From positions 62,001-126,000 of the forward strand of contig JASANC010004871.1 of NCBI GenBank assembly GCA_030248135.1: a stretch of DNA of 64,000 bases, written 5' to 3'. The notes below the pieces were generated by a model. The model had not been told where the DNA came from and did no database searches. It was given only the letters and a program-made list of their open reading frames with translations. The stretch comes from Theristus sp. LFF4_11 (lineage: Eukaryota > Nematoda > Chromadorea > Monhysterida > Xyalidae). Below, in pieces: positions 9,867 to 21,511 of the stretch; position 1 is the stretch's first letter; every line of letters starts with the position of its first letter. The position numbers and the translations under genes are program-made.

Positions 9867-10605
9867 CGCTGCACTAGGGTTGTTAAACAAAAATGAAAAA
9901 AAATTTTTTTTTTTTAAAAGTGATTAAAAAAAAAACAAAAATGCCGATTTAAAAAAAAAAAAAATTCGAAAAATTTTCCTCTAATATGCTCTGAAAACCT
10001 CAATTTTGGCACAATTTTTCGAAAGTTCAACAAAAATTTTCTTTGATTATACCTCGTAAAACCTTTAGCAGTCGATTTTGGGCCGTTTTACCGACTGATT
10101 TTAGGCTTCGACAACATCTGCGATGAAGTTTTTGAGCGTCCCAAAGCTTAGCTTACCATTTCCGATGCAGATAAGGTGACGATTAGCCTCGCAGAGCGTC
10201 CGATTGTGCTCGCTGCACCGTTTGCAAGCGCTACGTTGTCTGGTTGCTGCTTCGTGTCGTGTCGTCGCGACACCATCAGAAGAATTGATCGAATTTCAAG
10301 GCGGTATGTTTGTCTTCACTTTAGCATTAGCTTAGCTGGGGACAATTAGTGACGTTTTGGAGGTCAAAACACAAGAAGAGGCATGGTGACGGTTTGGAAA
10401 AGGGGTAATTGAGGTCACCAAAACAAAATCTGCAAAGTTCCGCCATACGGGTGTCATTCGGGAGGCGCTTGCATATCATATGTGGTTCTTCGGACTCCCT
10501 GATTGATTCAGCACAACTTTGATTTTTGAATTTTTTTTTTTGAAAAATTTTTTTTTTTTTTTTTAAATGACGATTTTTGTTTTTTTTAACAACCCTACGC
10601 TGCAC
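9867..10605. mobile_element. hAT-like element with 8-bp target duplication upstream of Maf
   Basis: The element 9875-10597 begins TAGGGTTGTTAAACAAAAAT and ends ATTTTTG..TTTAACAACCCTA. The octamer CGCTGCAC flanks it on both sides (9867-9874, 10598-10605). Long T/A tracts occupy the subterminal regions and no transposase is recognisable. A related internal segment recurs at about 19379-19695 joined to a similar AACAACCCTA end. Its position just 5' of the Maf start may place it in the promoter. Confidence 0.85.
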
Positions 10606-10742
10606 GCTTAACAAAACCACGGAGGCAACACGGAGGCTGCGTGCAGCAGTGGCCCATATTTCACATGCACACAACACGCTGCGCACCTTTAACAAAACCA
10701 CGGAACACGGAGGCACGCGGATTTGGGGAAATCTGTCCCCGT

Positions 10743-10872
<130 letters not shown>

Positions 10873-10909
10873 GCGCAATAAAGCAAAGCAAAGGTAAATG
10901 TCAAAACTA

Positions 10910-11610
10910 GACTTCAAGGATTACGGTAGCTCTCCAATGGGTCTCGACACGATTTTAAAAAACGTCCCTGATTGCCAGTAACAGCTACTCTATTGGTGGA
11001 CACCGTTCATATGATTGCAACAAACAGTCTTATGTTTGAAGTTCGGGCACACGGGTTACGGTAGCGGTAGTTTTCGGTCTTGACACGAAGTTGCTGAAAA
11101 CTACTTTGTTTCTTGCGAATAACAGTTGAAACCATTTAGAAACATGCCGCATTATCACAGAACGTCAAAAATCGGATTTGAAGGAGTACGGTAACTCTGC
11201 TGTGTGGGTCTCGACGCGATTTTTTAAACTGCCTTTTATTGCCAGGAAAATACTAAATTGATGAACACCGTTCACATGATTGCAAGAAACAACTGTTATT
11301 CACAGTAGTTTTCAGCAACTTCGTGTCAAGACCGAACTACAGCTACCGTAACCCCGTGGGACCTTACTTCAGACATATGACTGTTTCATGCAATCATGTG
11401 AACGGTATCCACCATTCTAGTAACAGTTCTTGGCAATAAAAGAACGTTTTTAAAAAATCGTGTCGAGACCCACAGCAGAGTTACCGTACTCCTAAAAATC
11501 CGATTTTTGGCGTTCTGTGATAATGCGGCATGTTTCTAAATGGTCTCAACTGTTATTCGCAAGAAACAAAGTAGTTTTCAGCAATTTCGTCTCAAGACCA
11601 ACTGGTTCAA
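10910..11610. repeat. large imperfect inverted repeat (about 0.7 kb)
   Basis: Left-arm blocks (TACGGTAG, GGGTCTCGACACGATTTT, GATTGCCAGTAACAG, CACCGTTCATATGATTGCA, CTTGACACGAAGTTGCTGAA, GAAACATGCCGCATTATCACA) reappear as reverse complements in the right arm. A related GGTCTCGACACGAACGTG fragment lies at about 62290. No ORF. It fills the spacer between the hAT element and the chemoreceptor gene. Confidence 0.75.
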
Positions 11611-11700
11611 AGCATGCACCCAATGTGCTTGGACTCTGTTGAAAGCGCATTGATTTTGTCAAAGAAATCATCAATTCTACTGATAAGTCGAAATTTATAG

Positions 11701-11706
11701 TTTATT
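11701..11706 (-). terminator. polyadenylation signal AATAAA, chemoreceptor gene
   Basis: AATAAA on the minus strand about 220 nt beyond the predicted stop. It is the nearest such hexamer I noticed. Confidence 0.35.
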
Positions 11707-11924
11707 CACTTTTACCAATAGAAAGTTTCATGAAAGCATGGCGACGATTTCTGCAATAATAATCACCGTTGTTCAGTTTCTTTAAATTTTCAGCTGGGCG
11801 TCTGCAGCAGTAGCGTCAGATAGGTGAAAATGAATGATATAATCTGAAAGGGTAAAAATTGATTGTTTGTTTCATGCGTTCGCGCAGAGTGGTAGGAATA
11901 ACCATCAGTTTTTTTTCGAGATGG

Positions 11925-13832
11925 TCATGGTATCAAACTTGATTCTTTCGAGACGTAGAGCGGCAAAAACTGTGAAAGCCGGAAAGTGATGAGAAAAAAC
12001 GAGAGGGTCACCGAAATCAGCATTGTTTTAGTGATCGGTATCTGACCAAACAACGTGACGCCCCACGTGCTGCGCGACAGTTTTGCGCAATATTCGTTTG
12101 CGATTCCACGAACCTACGAACGAGAAATAATGTGATTGGGAAAACACGTTTCATGAAAAACATGGGCCGTGTGCAATGTCTCTTTATAGCCTCACTGCTG
12201 ACCGGGTTACCGTTGTGCTGCTGATGGGGCCTATGGTTAATCGCTTGTGAATGTCGGACTGAGTTACTTTCTCAGAATTAGTTGTGAGCGCATTAAAAAA
12301 AAAGAAAAGCGTTGGTATCGTTGTGTTTTGGGCCATTCTTTTATTACTTTACAATTCCGTTAACTTTGTGCAGGTGCACGAGCAACAAAGTCACACACCA
12401 CTGTAAGCAATCATAGCCAATCAACTTGCGATTTCTTCAACTCAGTCACGCACGACAGCACTTCCCGAGCGTGAAGATCGTCGTATAGAAGCTTGAGGCC
12501 AGGGACTTAAACTGGACGTTGAATTCAATAACCTTTACACATAGTGCCAAGGTTGGCCGCAACGAACGTTGCTGTGTCGTAAACAGTAAACACCTCACAT
12601 TCCGAGTCACTCCACCCGCAAAATAAAATCGCTGTTTTGCTTATTCATTCCACCCACCTTAACGGTTGATTGCCAAATCGATAGTTTCTCGTAAAGGATT
12701 CGCTCGGTTCGGTGCAGCTGAAAGAAACAAAAATAAAACAAGACACAGTCTAATTATTAAATTGTGAAATTGTTCAAAAACAAATTCTTCAGATTTCCGG
12801 CAGAGCTTTTCGCCAGAGAGACGAAACCTCGTCGGAGAGGCACGCCGCAATCCAGGTGGTCGAAAACAACTGCGGCAACTGGGCGCTCAGCGCGACGACG
12901 GCGGTCGCTCTCGCCATACCAGTCGACATCGCCAACTCCTCCGGCAGTGGTTCGCCGTTTTTCAGCAGACTATAACTGAGTAACGTCACGGTGGCACTGA
13001 ATGACGCAATTAGTGACGTCATGAAGCCGCCAATCAACGCGTCCAACGCGCTCGTCACGTTGCACAACGCCGAGTGTTTCGCGCAGAACTCGCCGATGAT
13101 GATCGCGCATTTATTCTCGTTCTCCTCGGCGTTTCTCGGATCATCATCGGAGATGTCGCGCATATTTGTCGACATCTCCGTCGCCGCGAACGACCGATTC
13201 AGCTCTTTGGCGTACAGGTATAGCGCGTACGTTGCGCTGCTCGCGAGCACAACCGCAACGGTCGGCGGGAGCAGCCAGATTGGCTGTAGTGCCATGTCGA
13301 CGATTTGAAACCATTCCAATTCGGAGTGGCTCCAGAGGAAGACGGCGTTTGGAACGGAGATCGCTAGTAAATTCGACAGCGACAACACGATGAGCAGCAC
13401 TTGAGCGACGAATAGCGGACGTCGCTGCGCCGGTGGAAACGGCAGACGCGACAGCAACTCGGCGGTGTCCGCGAAAAAGCGCCCGAATCGATTGCCGAAT
13501 GGAAACCAGAGGAATAGGTGGACGGCGGAGAGGAGCACGTGCAGATCGATCAACACGAACACAATCACCATGACGTTGGTCATGTTGACGCTCAATGAGA
13601 CCAAGCCGAGATCGGTTAGTGACTTTAAAGTGGCCACAAACACAATATTATAGCCGACGACGCCGAGCAGAATGATGCTGGAGAAAACGGCGAACTTCAG
13701 AAAAGCACTCGGCTTCAACGTCTGCAGGTTCCAAGGTTTGGTGGGCGAGCGGATGTCCAGGCACAGTCCGAACACGCGTAGCAAGGCGATTACTGGCTTT
13801 TGAGTGTCGTAAAGAGATAAAAAAGTGGGCAT
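11925..13832 (-). CDS. gustatory/LITE-1-like seven-transmembrane chemoreceptor
   Basis: Three phase-0 exons (13832-12828, 12717-12658, 12113-11925) give 417 residues, the usual size of insect Gr and nematode GUR/LITE-1 receptors. Six hydrophobic stretches lie in exon 1, around residues 45-70, 75-105, 140-165, 180-205, 255-280 and 300-325. A Ser/Asp/Glu-rich loop (MRDISDDDPRNAEENENK) precedes the conserved C-terminal part, also family-like. Exon 2 is a charged helix (LHRTERILYEKLSIW). Exon 3 holds the seventh helix, KLSRSTWGVTLFG then TKTMLISVTLSFFLITF, ending RLSQF; it parallels the family signature Tyr-hydrophobic-x5-Gln-Phe but lacks the Tyr. Without splicing exon 1 would stop at 12789, short of helix 7. 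The family is known for ligand- or light-gated channels with an inverted topology; the ligand cannot be told. The exon 1 donor is the weak GTTTCG. Confidence 0.8.
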
Positions 13833-14469
13833 CTTGAAGCGTTTGTGGAGCTTTACTTCAAGACGTTTATGAAAATTTTAAAATCGCACGGTACGGTTTC
13901 GGTACGGTTACCGTGGATTTTGAATTTACACGGGCGGTAAACCGTATTTTTACGGTTTGAAAATTAAAAAGTTTTAAAATGCACTGTGCTTCACTTTTTG
14001 TTTCTCTCTGTGCTATTTTGTTGTGTTGTATGTCGCCGTTCTCGTTCAGTCAGACAAGCAATGGAAGCGGCAGTGTGACAAAAACAAAACACAAACTTAC
14101 ACCATCTACCTACACCATAGCAAGAGTACAGGAAGACCCAACCGAAACCTAAATCTACCACATCATAAGGTGGACCAGCACAACACCAGAGTCAGACCAG
14201 CTGAACCAACCCTGCGCTGCGTAAGGTGTGAAATCAAGATAATAAAAAAATTTGCCAGTTTGCCCAGTCAGGATTTCATCAAAAAGACGTTATGAAATTA
14301 TGGTTTTTCAACTTGAGCCCTTTCGCATGACGCCAACAAAAGAAACAAAAGTAAACAAGCGTAAACAACAGTTTTTGTAATAATTTAATCTCGAGAACCC
14401 GCTCGATTTTTTAGTGCTTTTCAAACGTTTCAAATGTTTGTTTCAAGCTTTTCGATTAGGTGTCAATTC

Positions 14470-14927
14470 TACCGTATTACCCCCATTAAACCCCCCCACC
14501 ATTAATCCCCCCCACCAATAAACCCCCACCCCCCCGACCAGTTTCCAAATAATCCCCCCCCCACAAATAATCCCCCATGGGGGTTAATTGGAAACCTGTT
14601 TGAAACACATACCCAGCGAATTCAGTGGCTGAATGCAGTGACATTGGTGAAATTGTGCTACCAAAGGCCCCAAATGGATGAGTTAATGGTAATTTCATTA
14701 CAAAAGGCTGTTACAAAAGGAAATCTCTGTGAAACGTAGAAGTTTCTGCAACTTTCTTGCCTGCCATGCAAGGTATTTTTGCAATTTTTCAACAAAACCC
14801 CACCCCTAGAAATTTTTGTATAATAAACCCCCCCCACCAATAATCCCCCCCCCACCAATAAACCCCCACCCCTAAAAGTCGCTGACGTATTAATCCCCCA
14901 TGGGGGTTTATTGGGGGTAATACGGTA
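14470..14927. mobile_element. M3 palindromic element (GGGGGTTTATT family), copy 1
   Basis: Terminal TACCGTATTACCCCCA..AAACCCCCC mirrored by TTTATTGGGGGTAATACGGTA. Inside are CCCATGGGGG palindromes and the shared segment CTTGCCTGCCATGCAA. The copy at 56350-56698 has the same ends and centre. TA at both ends suggests a TA target. Confidence 0.85.
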
Positions 14928-15649
14928 TGTCAAAGATGATTCTTTTATAACTCTGTTTCGCTAATTTTGCAATCGTTGACAATTTTTTTAAACTATTTGA
15001 ATTTGCTGCCCCCGTTTGTTCTCGGTTAGTTAAGTTAAACTTGGTTAAAGTGAAGTCGTTCCCGTTAGACTTTTTCTGCGTGACATAAACTTGTTTAAAC
15101 GTGACTTGATTGTTTGACAACTTCATTTTTCAAAGTCGCTAAGTTTGACCCGAAGAGGCCCCTTTATTTTTTTATTTTACAGAACTGGCCGGGAATCGAT
15201 ACCCGTTTATTTGCACAATCCCATATGTGTTTTTTATGCCCGCTTTTGCACAAAAATGTTTTTTAAACAATATTATTTCAGTTTCTACTGTTTAAAAATT
15301 GCAAATTTGTGTTCACCAAAATTTTGCTTTTTGAAAGTCACAGAATTTTAGTTAAAATCTTGTAAAAACTGCTGTTTGTTTAGTGTTCTCACAGTCACAA
15401 TCGATCTTCATGACCTGTTTTATTGTCATTAATTATTAATTAGCGCGTGTTTCATTTTAGTTTTTTAGTATACACCAAAAAAACTAAAAAAGGTAATGTG
15501 AAAGCCGTTGATTTTTACAACGGCACAAAAAAACAAATAAAATTTTTATGTATCCGTGGGACATGCAACCTATATGATACCAACGAAAAATCAAACGCAC
15601 GCCACGCCACACACAGCGCACGCACACAAAAAAAGCTTGGTCAAACCGT
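14928..15649. other. non-coding spacer
   Basis: AT-rich spacer between the M3 element and the right CGGTACGGT block. I see no coding exon, RNA gene or further repeat in it. Confidence 0.5.
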
Positions 15650-16033
15650 CAATTTTGGAAAAAATACGACGGTTTCGGTACGGTTTGCCAAAATTTTGCC
15701 ACGGTACGGTCAACGGTACGGTAATTGTATTTTGATGACGGTACGGTTTTCGGTACGGTTTGGAAATTTTAAAATCGCACGGTACGGTCACGGTACGGTA
15801 CGGTAAAACCGTACCGCCCGTATTTTTACGGTTTTTACGGTTACCGTGGCAACTATAATACAGATCACCAAAACAAGAAAGACCTGGACTGGATCTGCAT
15901 GAATTTTCTGGAGGTTTCCTTTCCACGTCTGCAAACGCACTGAGCCGCAAAACCAAAAAAATTGACAATACAGTGTACACTGTAGTCTGAGGGATCACAC
16001 CAGATCAATCAATAAAATCACGCAGTCACTAAA

Positions 16034-18902
16034 TCAATCAATCAGTGAAACAGTCATGTTGCGATCATGATGGTGTTGTTGCGACCGAATAATCTGTTGA
16101 CCCATTTTCGCATGCGTCGTCTTTTCGAGTTTTTCACTCAACTTCTCGCAGTGTCCATCATGCGACCAGTACATTTGAATTTTCCGCTCCTTATTGTAGT
16201 CGAGAACGTTCGGACACGGCATGCTGTATTCGACGCCCGATTCCCAAAATAGCGCACTAACATCGAAGAGAAAAAAACGACTTTATACCACAGAAATACG
16301 CAAGTTTTTGCTTCAAAAATTGCAGTCAAATGAATAGTGAACGTCAAAAGAACGAGTGTAAATCTAATATGAAAAAAAGATCAAAATTGTAATCCGGTTT
16401 CGTTAACGTATTAGTAATTTTATCTATATTCGGCATTATTTCATTCATTATACTCAACAAAAATGTTCAATGCTATGTTGGAGTCGCAAATATGACTGGC
16501 TAAATAGCGAACAAGGGGACAAAAACTTTTTCATTCAACAATTAAATTTTATCCACTCTTTGTTGACTCATTTTTCTCAATGTCTTAACAGCGCTGTTAA
16601 AAGACGCTGGATGACAGTACCGAAAACGACAGACATTTTTAGATAGGGGGTACCTACCCGTGGAGGGGGTGCCAAATTTTGGAGGTTGGGTGGGTGGAAG
16701 TGGGACCCCCGGTCGCCAGCTAGGGGGTGCATTAGCATCGAATGCCAATCGGCTTATCGCCCCCCCCCACCCCATCCGCATTTTTAATGCTAATTTTTCA
16801 ATAAAAAACGGTATAAATTTTAAAAAATTCGCTACTAACAAAAAATACAGTTGTTAGTAAGACTAAATAACCTCATATTCAGTGCATATTATGAACCTGG
16901 GAACCGAAAAATCATAAATTTCAAAAAAATACTGCTTCATGAATGCTGCTTTTACCCTGTTTCGGTGATCGTCACATTTTTTTTCTCCTTTTCAGTGCCG
17001 GCTGTCGCCGCGCGGTATTCGTCGTTGATGATGTCCAGGTGGTAGCAATGGTCGCCGGTGTGATGCAGACGGTAGTAGCAGTGAGCCGGATGGAAGAACG
17101 AGAAACCGTCGTACCACTGTGACATCAAAAAACAATCAGAATAAATAAACAATAAACAAACAAACAAAACAACGACAATAAATTTCACGTTATGTTGTAG
17201 CGAACAATTACCATATTTTCTACCAGTTTACCTGCCACGTGGTCAACATGGCGTTCGAAATAATCATGATGGTGATGCCGACGAGCGCTATACGAATGCC
17301 CGCTCGTGCCTGAATAAATTCAAAAAACGGCAAATTCAATTGACACACACAGCTTTAATAAAAATAAACTCCAAGTTAGAGTGGGTTTGATGAAACGAAA
17401 TCAATACAAAATAGGAAATAGTCAGGAAAACGTCGTCATTCAATTCTAGCTTGATGAGATGCCACGTTGAGTTGGCTGCGGAGGGGGTGGGGGTGTGGGG
17501 CTCAGGACTGAGTGGGGTGTAGAAGCTTTGACATTTCATGACGAGAGCGTTGGCTCGTAGGCGGTGTAGATGCCCAGACAAACCAGCTGTAGTTTTGGTG
17601 CCTTCGGAGTTCTAAAACCGGTAATGTTCAGAATGCAACTCGAAAAAACCCCCTCAAACGACCCAAAACTGCAAATGCGCAATGTTTGGCAACTCGTCGA
17701 ACTGTTCCTCTGTTTCACTCGGCGCCGAGACGAGCTCACCGCGTTGGCTGCCTTGCTCGGAGCGTTGCTTGGTCGGCTTCACCTCTTCCGCACTCATATC
17801 TCGCGCGCCCCACACGCCCACAGCGAATCCTAAATCACGTACGAAAATCCTTTTTTCACTTGGTGACAGCGAGCCTCCTAACCGGCTGACAGCAACTTTA
17901 CGGTACCTATTATAAACGCCAAAACTAAACAGCATTTTGATTGTCTCACTGGCTTCAAGTCCTCGAGCAGCACGGCTGAAACTGTCCATTGACAGTAGCG
18001 ACCCGCCTGGTTGTTGATCTGCTGAAGAAATCATACATTTTTGGTGTTATACCGTCAGTTCGATTCTGCATTCACAGCGTTGGTTTACCTTTCCGCAAGC
18101 GATGTTGTACGACAGAAAGAAAAAAAATATTGCTGTGTTGCCATAAGAACAAAACGGATTCCAACAAAACAATGCACGATGAGAAGATCTATTAACTGGA
18201 ATTCTTAACTGAAAATTCAACTATTTTTTGCCTCTGGTGAGACGAACTCGTTTTTCAGCAAAAAGCTTGTGCTCTTGTTATTCTTTCACCTTGTATAGAA
18301 ACTGTGGATGGTAGCTGTTGATTTTTGTCTGGTGACTCCGACTGAGCTTCGTTCAACATTTGTTGTTGTTTCATCTTGTCACCTTCTGATAGCTTTTTCG
18401 TAGGTTTTGGTTTTGTCCTGCATGCATTAAATTGAATGAACAAAACTGGTTCTTGCTTTCACTCGAATTTTGATGCAAATTGGGCTGTTTTTTTCATTTT
18501 TTATAAATTGGGATTTTCGCTTCTCAGATGCATAATATGGGATGGGCTAAATATAAGGCTATCTAATGATTTTTTGGTCCCGAAACTCAATGTGCGCATA
18601 GAGGAGAGAACGATGGAAAGCTGCACTATCCCCTAGAACCGATTAGTACTATCCAGTGCACTCCCCCTAGCAAGCGATCGGGTGTCCCACTTACCCACTT
18701 ACACACCCCTCCAAACAAAATAAAATTGGCACCACCACGGGTAGGTAACCCCACCTAAAAATGTGTGTCATCTTTGTTTCTGGTTTAGTATGTCTTATTT
18801 TTTTGTAAAAATAATCCACGACGACGACTCATACCTTTGGGGCGATCTAGTTATTGGCGACTTGCTGTCTGCTAATTTAGCTTCTTTTTTCGCGTGTGTC
18901 AT
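16034..18902 (-). CDS. unrecognised single-pass membrane protein with His/Cys-rich outer domain
   Basis: I do not recognise the family. Seven exons chain in phase: 18902-18835, 18417-18290, 18021-17950, 17829-17663, 17611-17543, 17309-17232, 17116 to about 16976; a terminal exon is 16256-16034. The ATG at 18902 has A at -3. The N-terminal 190 or so residues are hydrophilic, Lys/Gln/Ser/Glu-rich (KKEAKLADSK, MKQQQMLNEAQ). One membrane helix follows (IRIALVGITIMIISNAM), then a segment rich in aromatics, His and Cys (FFHPAHCYYRLHHTGDHC) and a charged tail (EKLSEKLEKTTHAK). With positive charges before the helix, an Nin-Cout topology is likely. Exon 7 ends in phase 0 while the last exon needs phase 2, so a small exon may be missing between 16256 and 16976 or a boundary is wrong. 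The gene lies between the chemoreceptor and a long non-coding region. Confidence 0.6.
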
Positions 18903-19034
18903 CTTTTTATGTTTCCTGTTGATGATGACCAAAAAAGTTGAAGTACTGAGCTTTTTATTACTGGACTTTGAATAAAAACTAGTATTATGAAATTGATTTA
19001 CCCTGTCAAGCGAAAGCAGTGAGAGTACAATAAA

Positions 19035-19295
19035 TACCGTAAAGTCTTGCATATAAGGTCTCCTTATATAAATTTAAAAATCAAAAATTTCTGAAAAAAG
19101 TGGAATTTTGTGTGACAACCTTATAAGTGGGAGGAGGTCTTATAAAGCGAAGATTAGGAATTCCGGGCCTTATAAATGGGGTGGGATTTCGACCAAGTTA
19201 AAAATTGGTTTTGGTTTCCCGCCGTGTGACACTCCGCCCACTTTTGGGTGGGGTCTTATAAGTGGGAGGAACCTTATATGCAAGACTTTACGGTA
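19035..19295. mobile_element. M4 palindromic element (TACCGTAAAGTCTTGCA ends), copy 1
   Basis: About 260 bp with inverted ends TACCGTAAAGTCTTGCATATA and TATATGCAAGACTTTACGGTA, and internal CTTATAAGTGGGAGGA in both arms. The second copy at 61870-62135 is nearly identical over its length. It begins about 135 bp upstream of the orphan membrane protein start. Confidence 0.9.
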
Positions 19296-19378
19296 CCAAT
19301 GAATGAACGAATAGTAGAAGCAAATGAATGTGATGGGGTTGCAAAAAGCAACACTTGGTTTTAAGCGGCGTCCGAGCT

Positions 19379-19695
19379 GCTACGTTTGCAAGCGTTACGT
19401 TGTCTGGTTGCCGTTTCGTGTCCTGCCGTCGCGACACATCATCAGAATTGATCGAATTTCAAGCCGGTATGTTGTTGAAGCCTGAAATCAGTCGGTAAAA
19501 CGGTCCAAAATCGACTGCTGACGGTTTTACGAGGTAATATCAAAGAAAATTTTTGTTGAACTTTCAAAAAATTGTGCTATAATTGAGGTTTTCAGAGCAT
19601 ATTAGAGAAAAAAAATTTGATTTTTTTGAAAAAATCGGCATTTTTTTTGTTTTTTAGTCACTTAAAAAATTAGATTTTTGTTTAACAACCCTACC
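19379..19695. mobile_element. truncated relative of the 9875 hAT-like element
   Basis: TTTGCAAGCG.TACGTTGTCTGGTTGC and GAATTGATCGAATTTCAAG match 10210-10310. CAGTCGGTAAAACGG..TTTTCAGAGCATATTAGAG is the reverse complement of 9980-10110. It ends TTTAACAACCCTA. The left terminus and target duplication are not visible. Confidence 0.7.
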
Positions 19696-20700
19696 CCCCG
19701 CCCCCCCCCAACCTCTCGGCTCTGGAACAACTATGGTCTCAGATCGTCTCTGTTAAATCGCTGTTCTGTTTCGACATTCAATGTGTCTCTGTATCGAGGT
19801 AATTTTGAATTTAAAATGACAATGAGAAACCCATAAATCAAAATTAAGTGGAAAATTGCGGAACAATCATCTCTCTCGGATCTCTGGTCACCGCAGCGCA
19901 ACATTTTGAGAACAGCGCGTTTTTTTGCCCGAAATTTCACAGAGTGTTTGTGTTTCACCGCTGTCATGTGAATTGGCCAGTGAATCCGTGTCATGTCACC
20001 ACTTTGCTGGATGGCATCGTATGGTGTTTGGTGTTCATTATTTTTTTTGACATTGAAAACACTGAATTTTGCAAATAATAGTCGTTTCTGACTCTTGTGT
20101 GCTGACATGTTATGCATTTATTGCTCGATGTGTCGTCGTCGTCGGGTGCACGATGCACTTCGCAGATGATTGCAACTAATCAGTTTTGACCGTATCGATT
20201 CTGATCGACGGTTTCACAGAGTTTTGAGAGTTCGTTACACTCATCACATGTGTTGTGTGGGACTGGGCATTCAGTGCGTGCTGCACTGCACAGGGAATGT
20301 TGCGAAACCTGACGTGCATTTTTCAGAAGCATTCCACCCCGGCTATCTGGTTGATTATGATGACATGCGGTGGCAAAATAGAAGGTAAAAGTGCGTTTTT
20401 GCTTGCCTGTTTGGCTGCTCATCATCATACAAATAGCACTTTAATAAAGCTGTTCGTTTGTTAGAAATACTAACGCAAGCGAACTGTTCACACGTTTATC
20501 GCTTCGCGGTCAGTCAGTCAGTCAGTCAGTTTTATTCTGCAGTGCACGGCATAATACCAGAGAAGTGTAAGACACCATGAGTAGGCAAGCCAAAATTCGC
20601 GGTTTGGCATATTTTGCTCACTCAACAACACGTCGAACAAATTCTCTGCTTTCTGATTTCTGTGTGCTGTTTTGTTGAGTGTGAGCGAAAAACTAAGGTT
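19696..20700. other. non-coding spacer
   Basis: Unique-looking sequence with short minus-strand ORFs but no convincing coding signal. The only repeat seen is a CAGT tetranucleotide run at 20511-20530. Confidence 0.45.
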
Positions 20701-21169
20701 GCTATCCGGTTTTCGTCAGTCTACCACTGCGGTTGTTGTGAGACAAGACAATGCATTTGACCGAACATGTGCAACCTGCCATATTCGAATACCATGAGCG
20801 CAGCCCAGACACAATCTCGAGTTCAGTTCGATTTGAATAAAATATTAGGTGCGTTGCCGTTGTTGGTTGAGTGAGTGTGTGCGGAGCGAGCGAATGAAAA
20901 ATGCAATGTGCCGGGTTTTTTTTTCGCTTGCTGTCCTGGATGCAGTGCGGTTTTTTTGTCATTGACTGATTCACTCTGTTGTCGAGTGTGTGTGTGTGTG
21001 TCTCATAAACGTTGTTGGACGGTCATTTTATCTGTTCATTGTTCAACCTTCGAAACCCCGCTCGTTTTGCGTGTGTTGTATGGTGACTGGGGTCTCTGGC
21101 CTAGTGTGCAGTGTTTGAACGGTGGAGAAAAATCGAGCGAAGAAAAAACAACACCACCGCAGATATACA

Positions 21170-21511
21170 GTTTGATTGGGCTGTGCAGCCCGGGCCTAGT
21201 CGTACTGACGAGCCTGGGGGCCCGCGGTATACGCTTACCAGGCGAAACCGCAAGAAACAGTGCTTGCACGTTGTTATACAACAGCACACAAGCACCAGTA
21301 CTGCTGTGGACAACTCTGTCCCGCGTCTGGTTTGTCTTGTGTGATCCACTGTTTCGCTGATGTTTCAGCCAGACATAACATCCGTCTGAGCTGGTCATCA
21401 TGTTTGATTGGGCTGTGCAGCCCGGGCCTTGTCGTACTGACGAGCCTGGGGGCCCGCGGTATACGCTTACCAGGCGAAACCGCAAGAAACAGTGCTTGCA
21501 CGTTGTTATAC
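21170..21511 (+). repeat. 110-bp near-perfect direct duplication with stem-forming content
   Basis: Bases 21170-21279 and 21402-21511 differ at a single position (CCTAGTCG versus CCTTGTCG) over 110 bp, separated by 122 bp of unrelated sequence. Each copy can form GCCTGG..CCAGGC and CCCGGGCC..GGGCCCG stems. No ORF is shared in a sensible way and I match it to no known RNA. Confidence 0.9.

Larger units (their letters stand above)
13870..15860. mobile_element. element or pair of arrays rich in CGGTACGGT
   Basis: Left block 13870-13975 and right block 15650-15857 share GAAATTTTAAAATCGCACGGTACGG, GGGCGGTAAACCG/ACCGTACCGCCCG and TTTTTACGGTTT. The right end reads GGTTACCGTGGCAAC. They may be the ends of one 2-kb element later invaded by the M3 palindrome, or two related copies; no target duplication was found. 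Confidence 0.5.

Noticed and set aside
12789..12827. Receptor ending inside exon 1
   Set aside because: It would lose helix 7, which is found intact in two downstream phase-0 exons.
21170..21511. CRISPR-like array
   Set aside because: Only two long copies, eukaryotic context, no cas-like genes.
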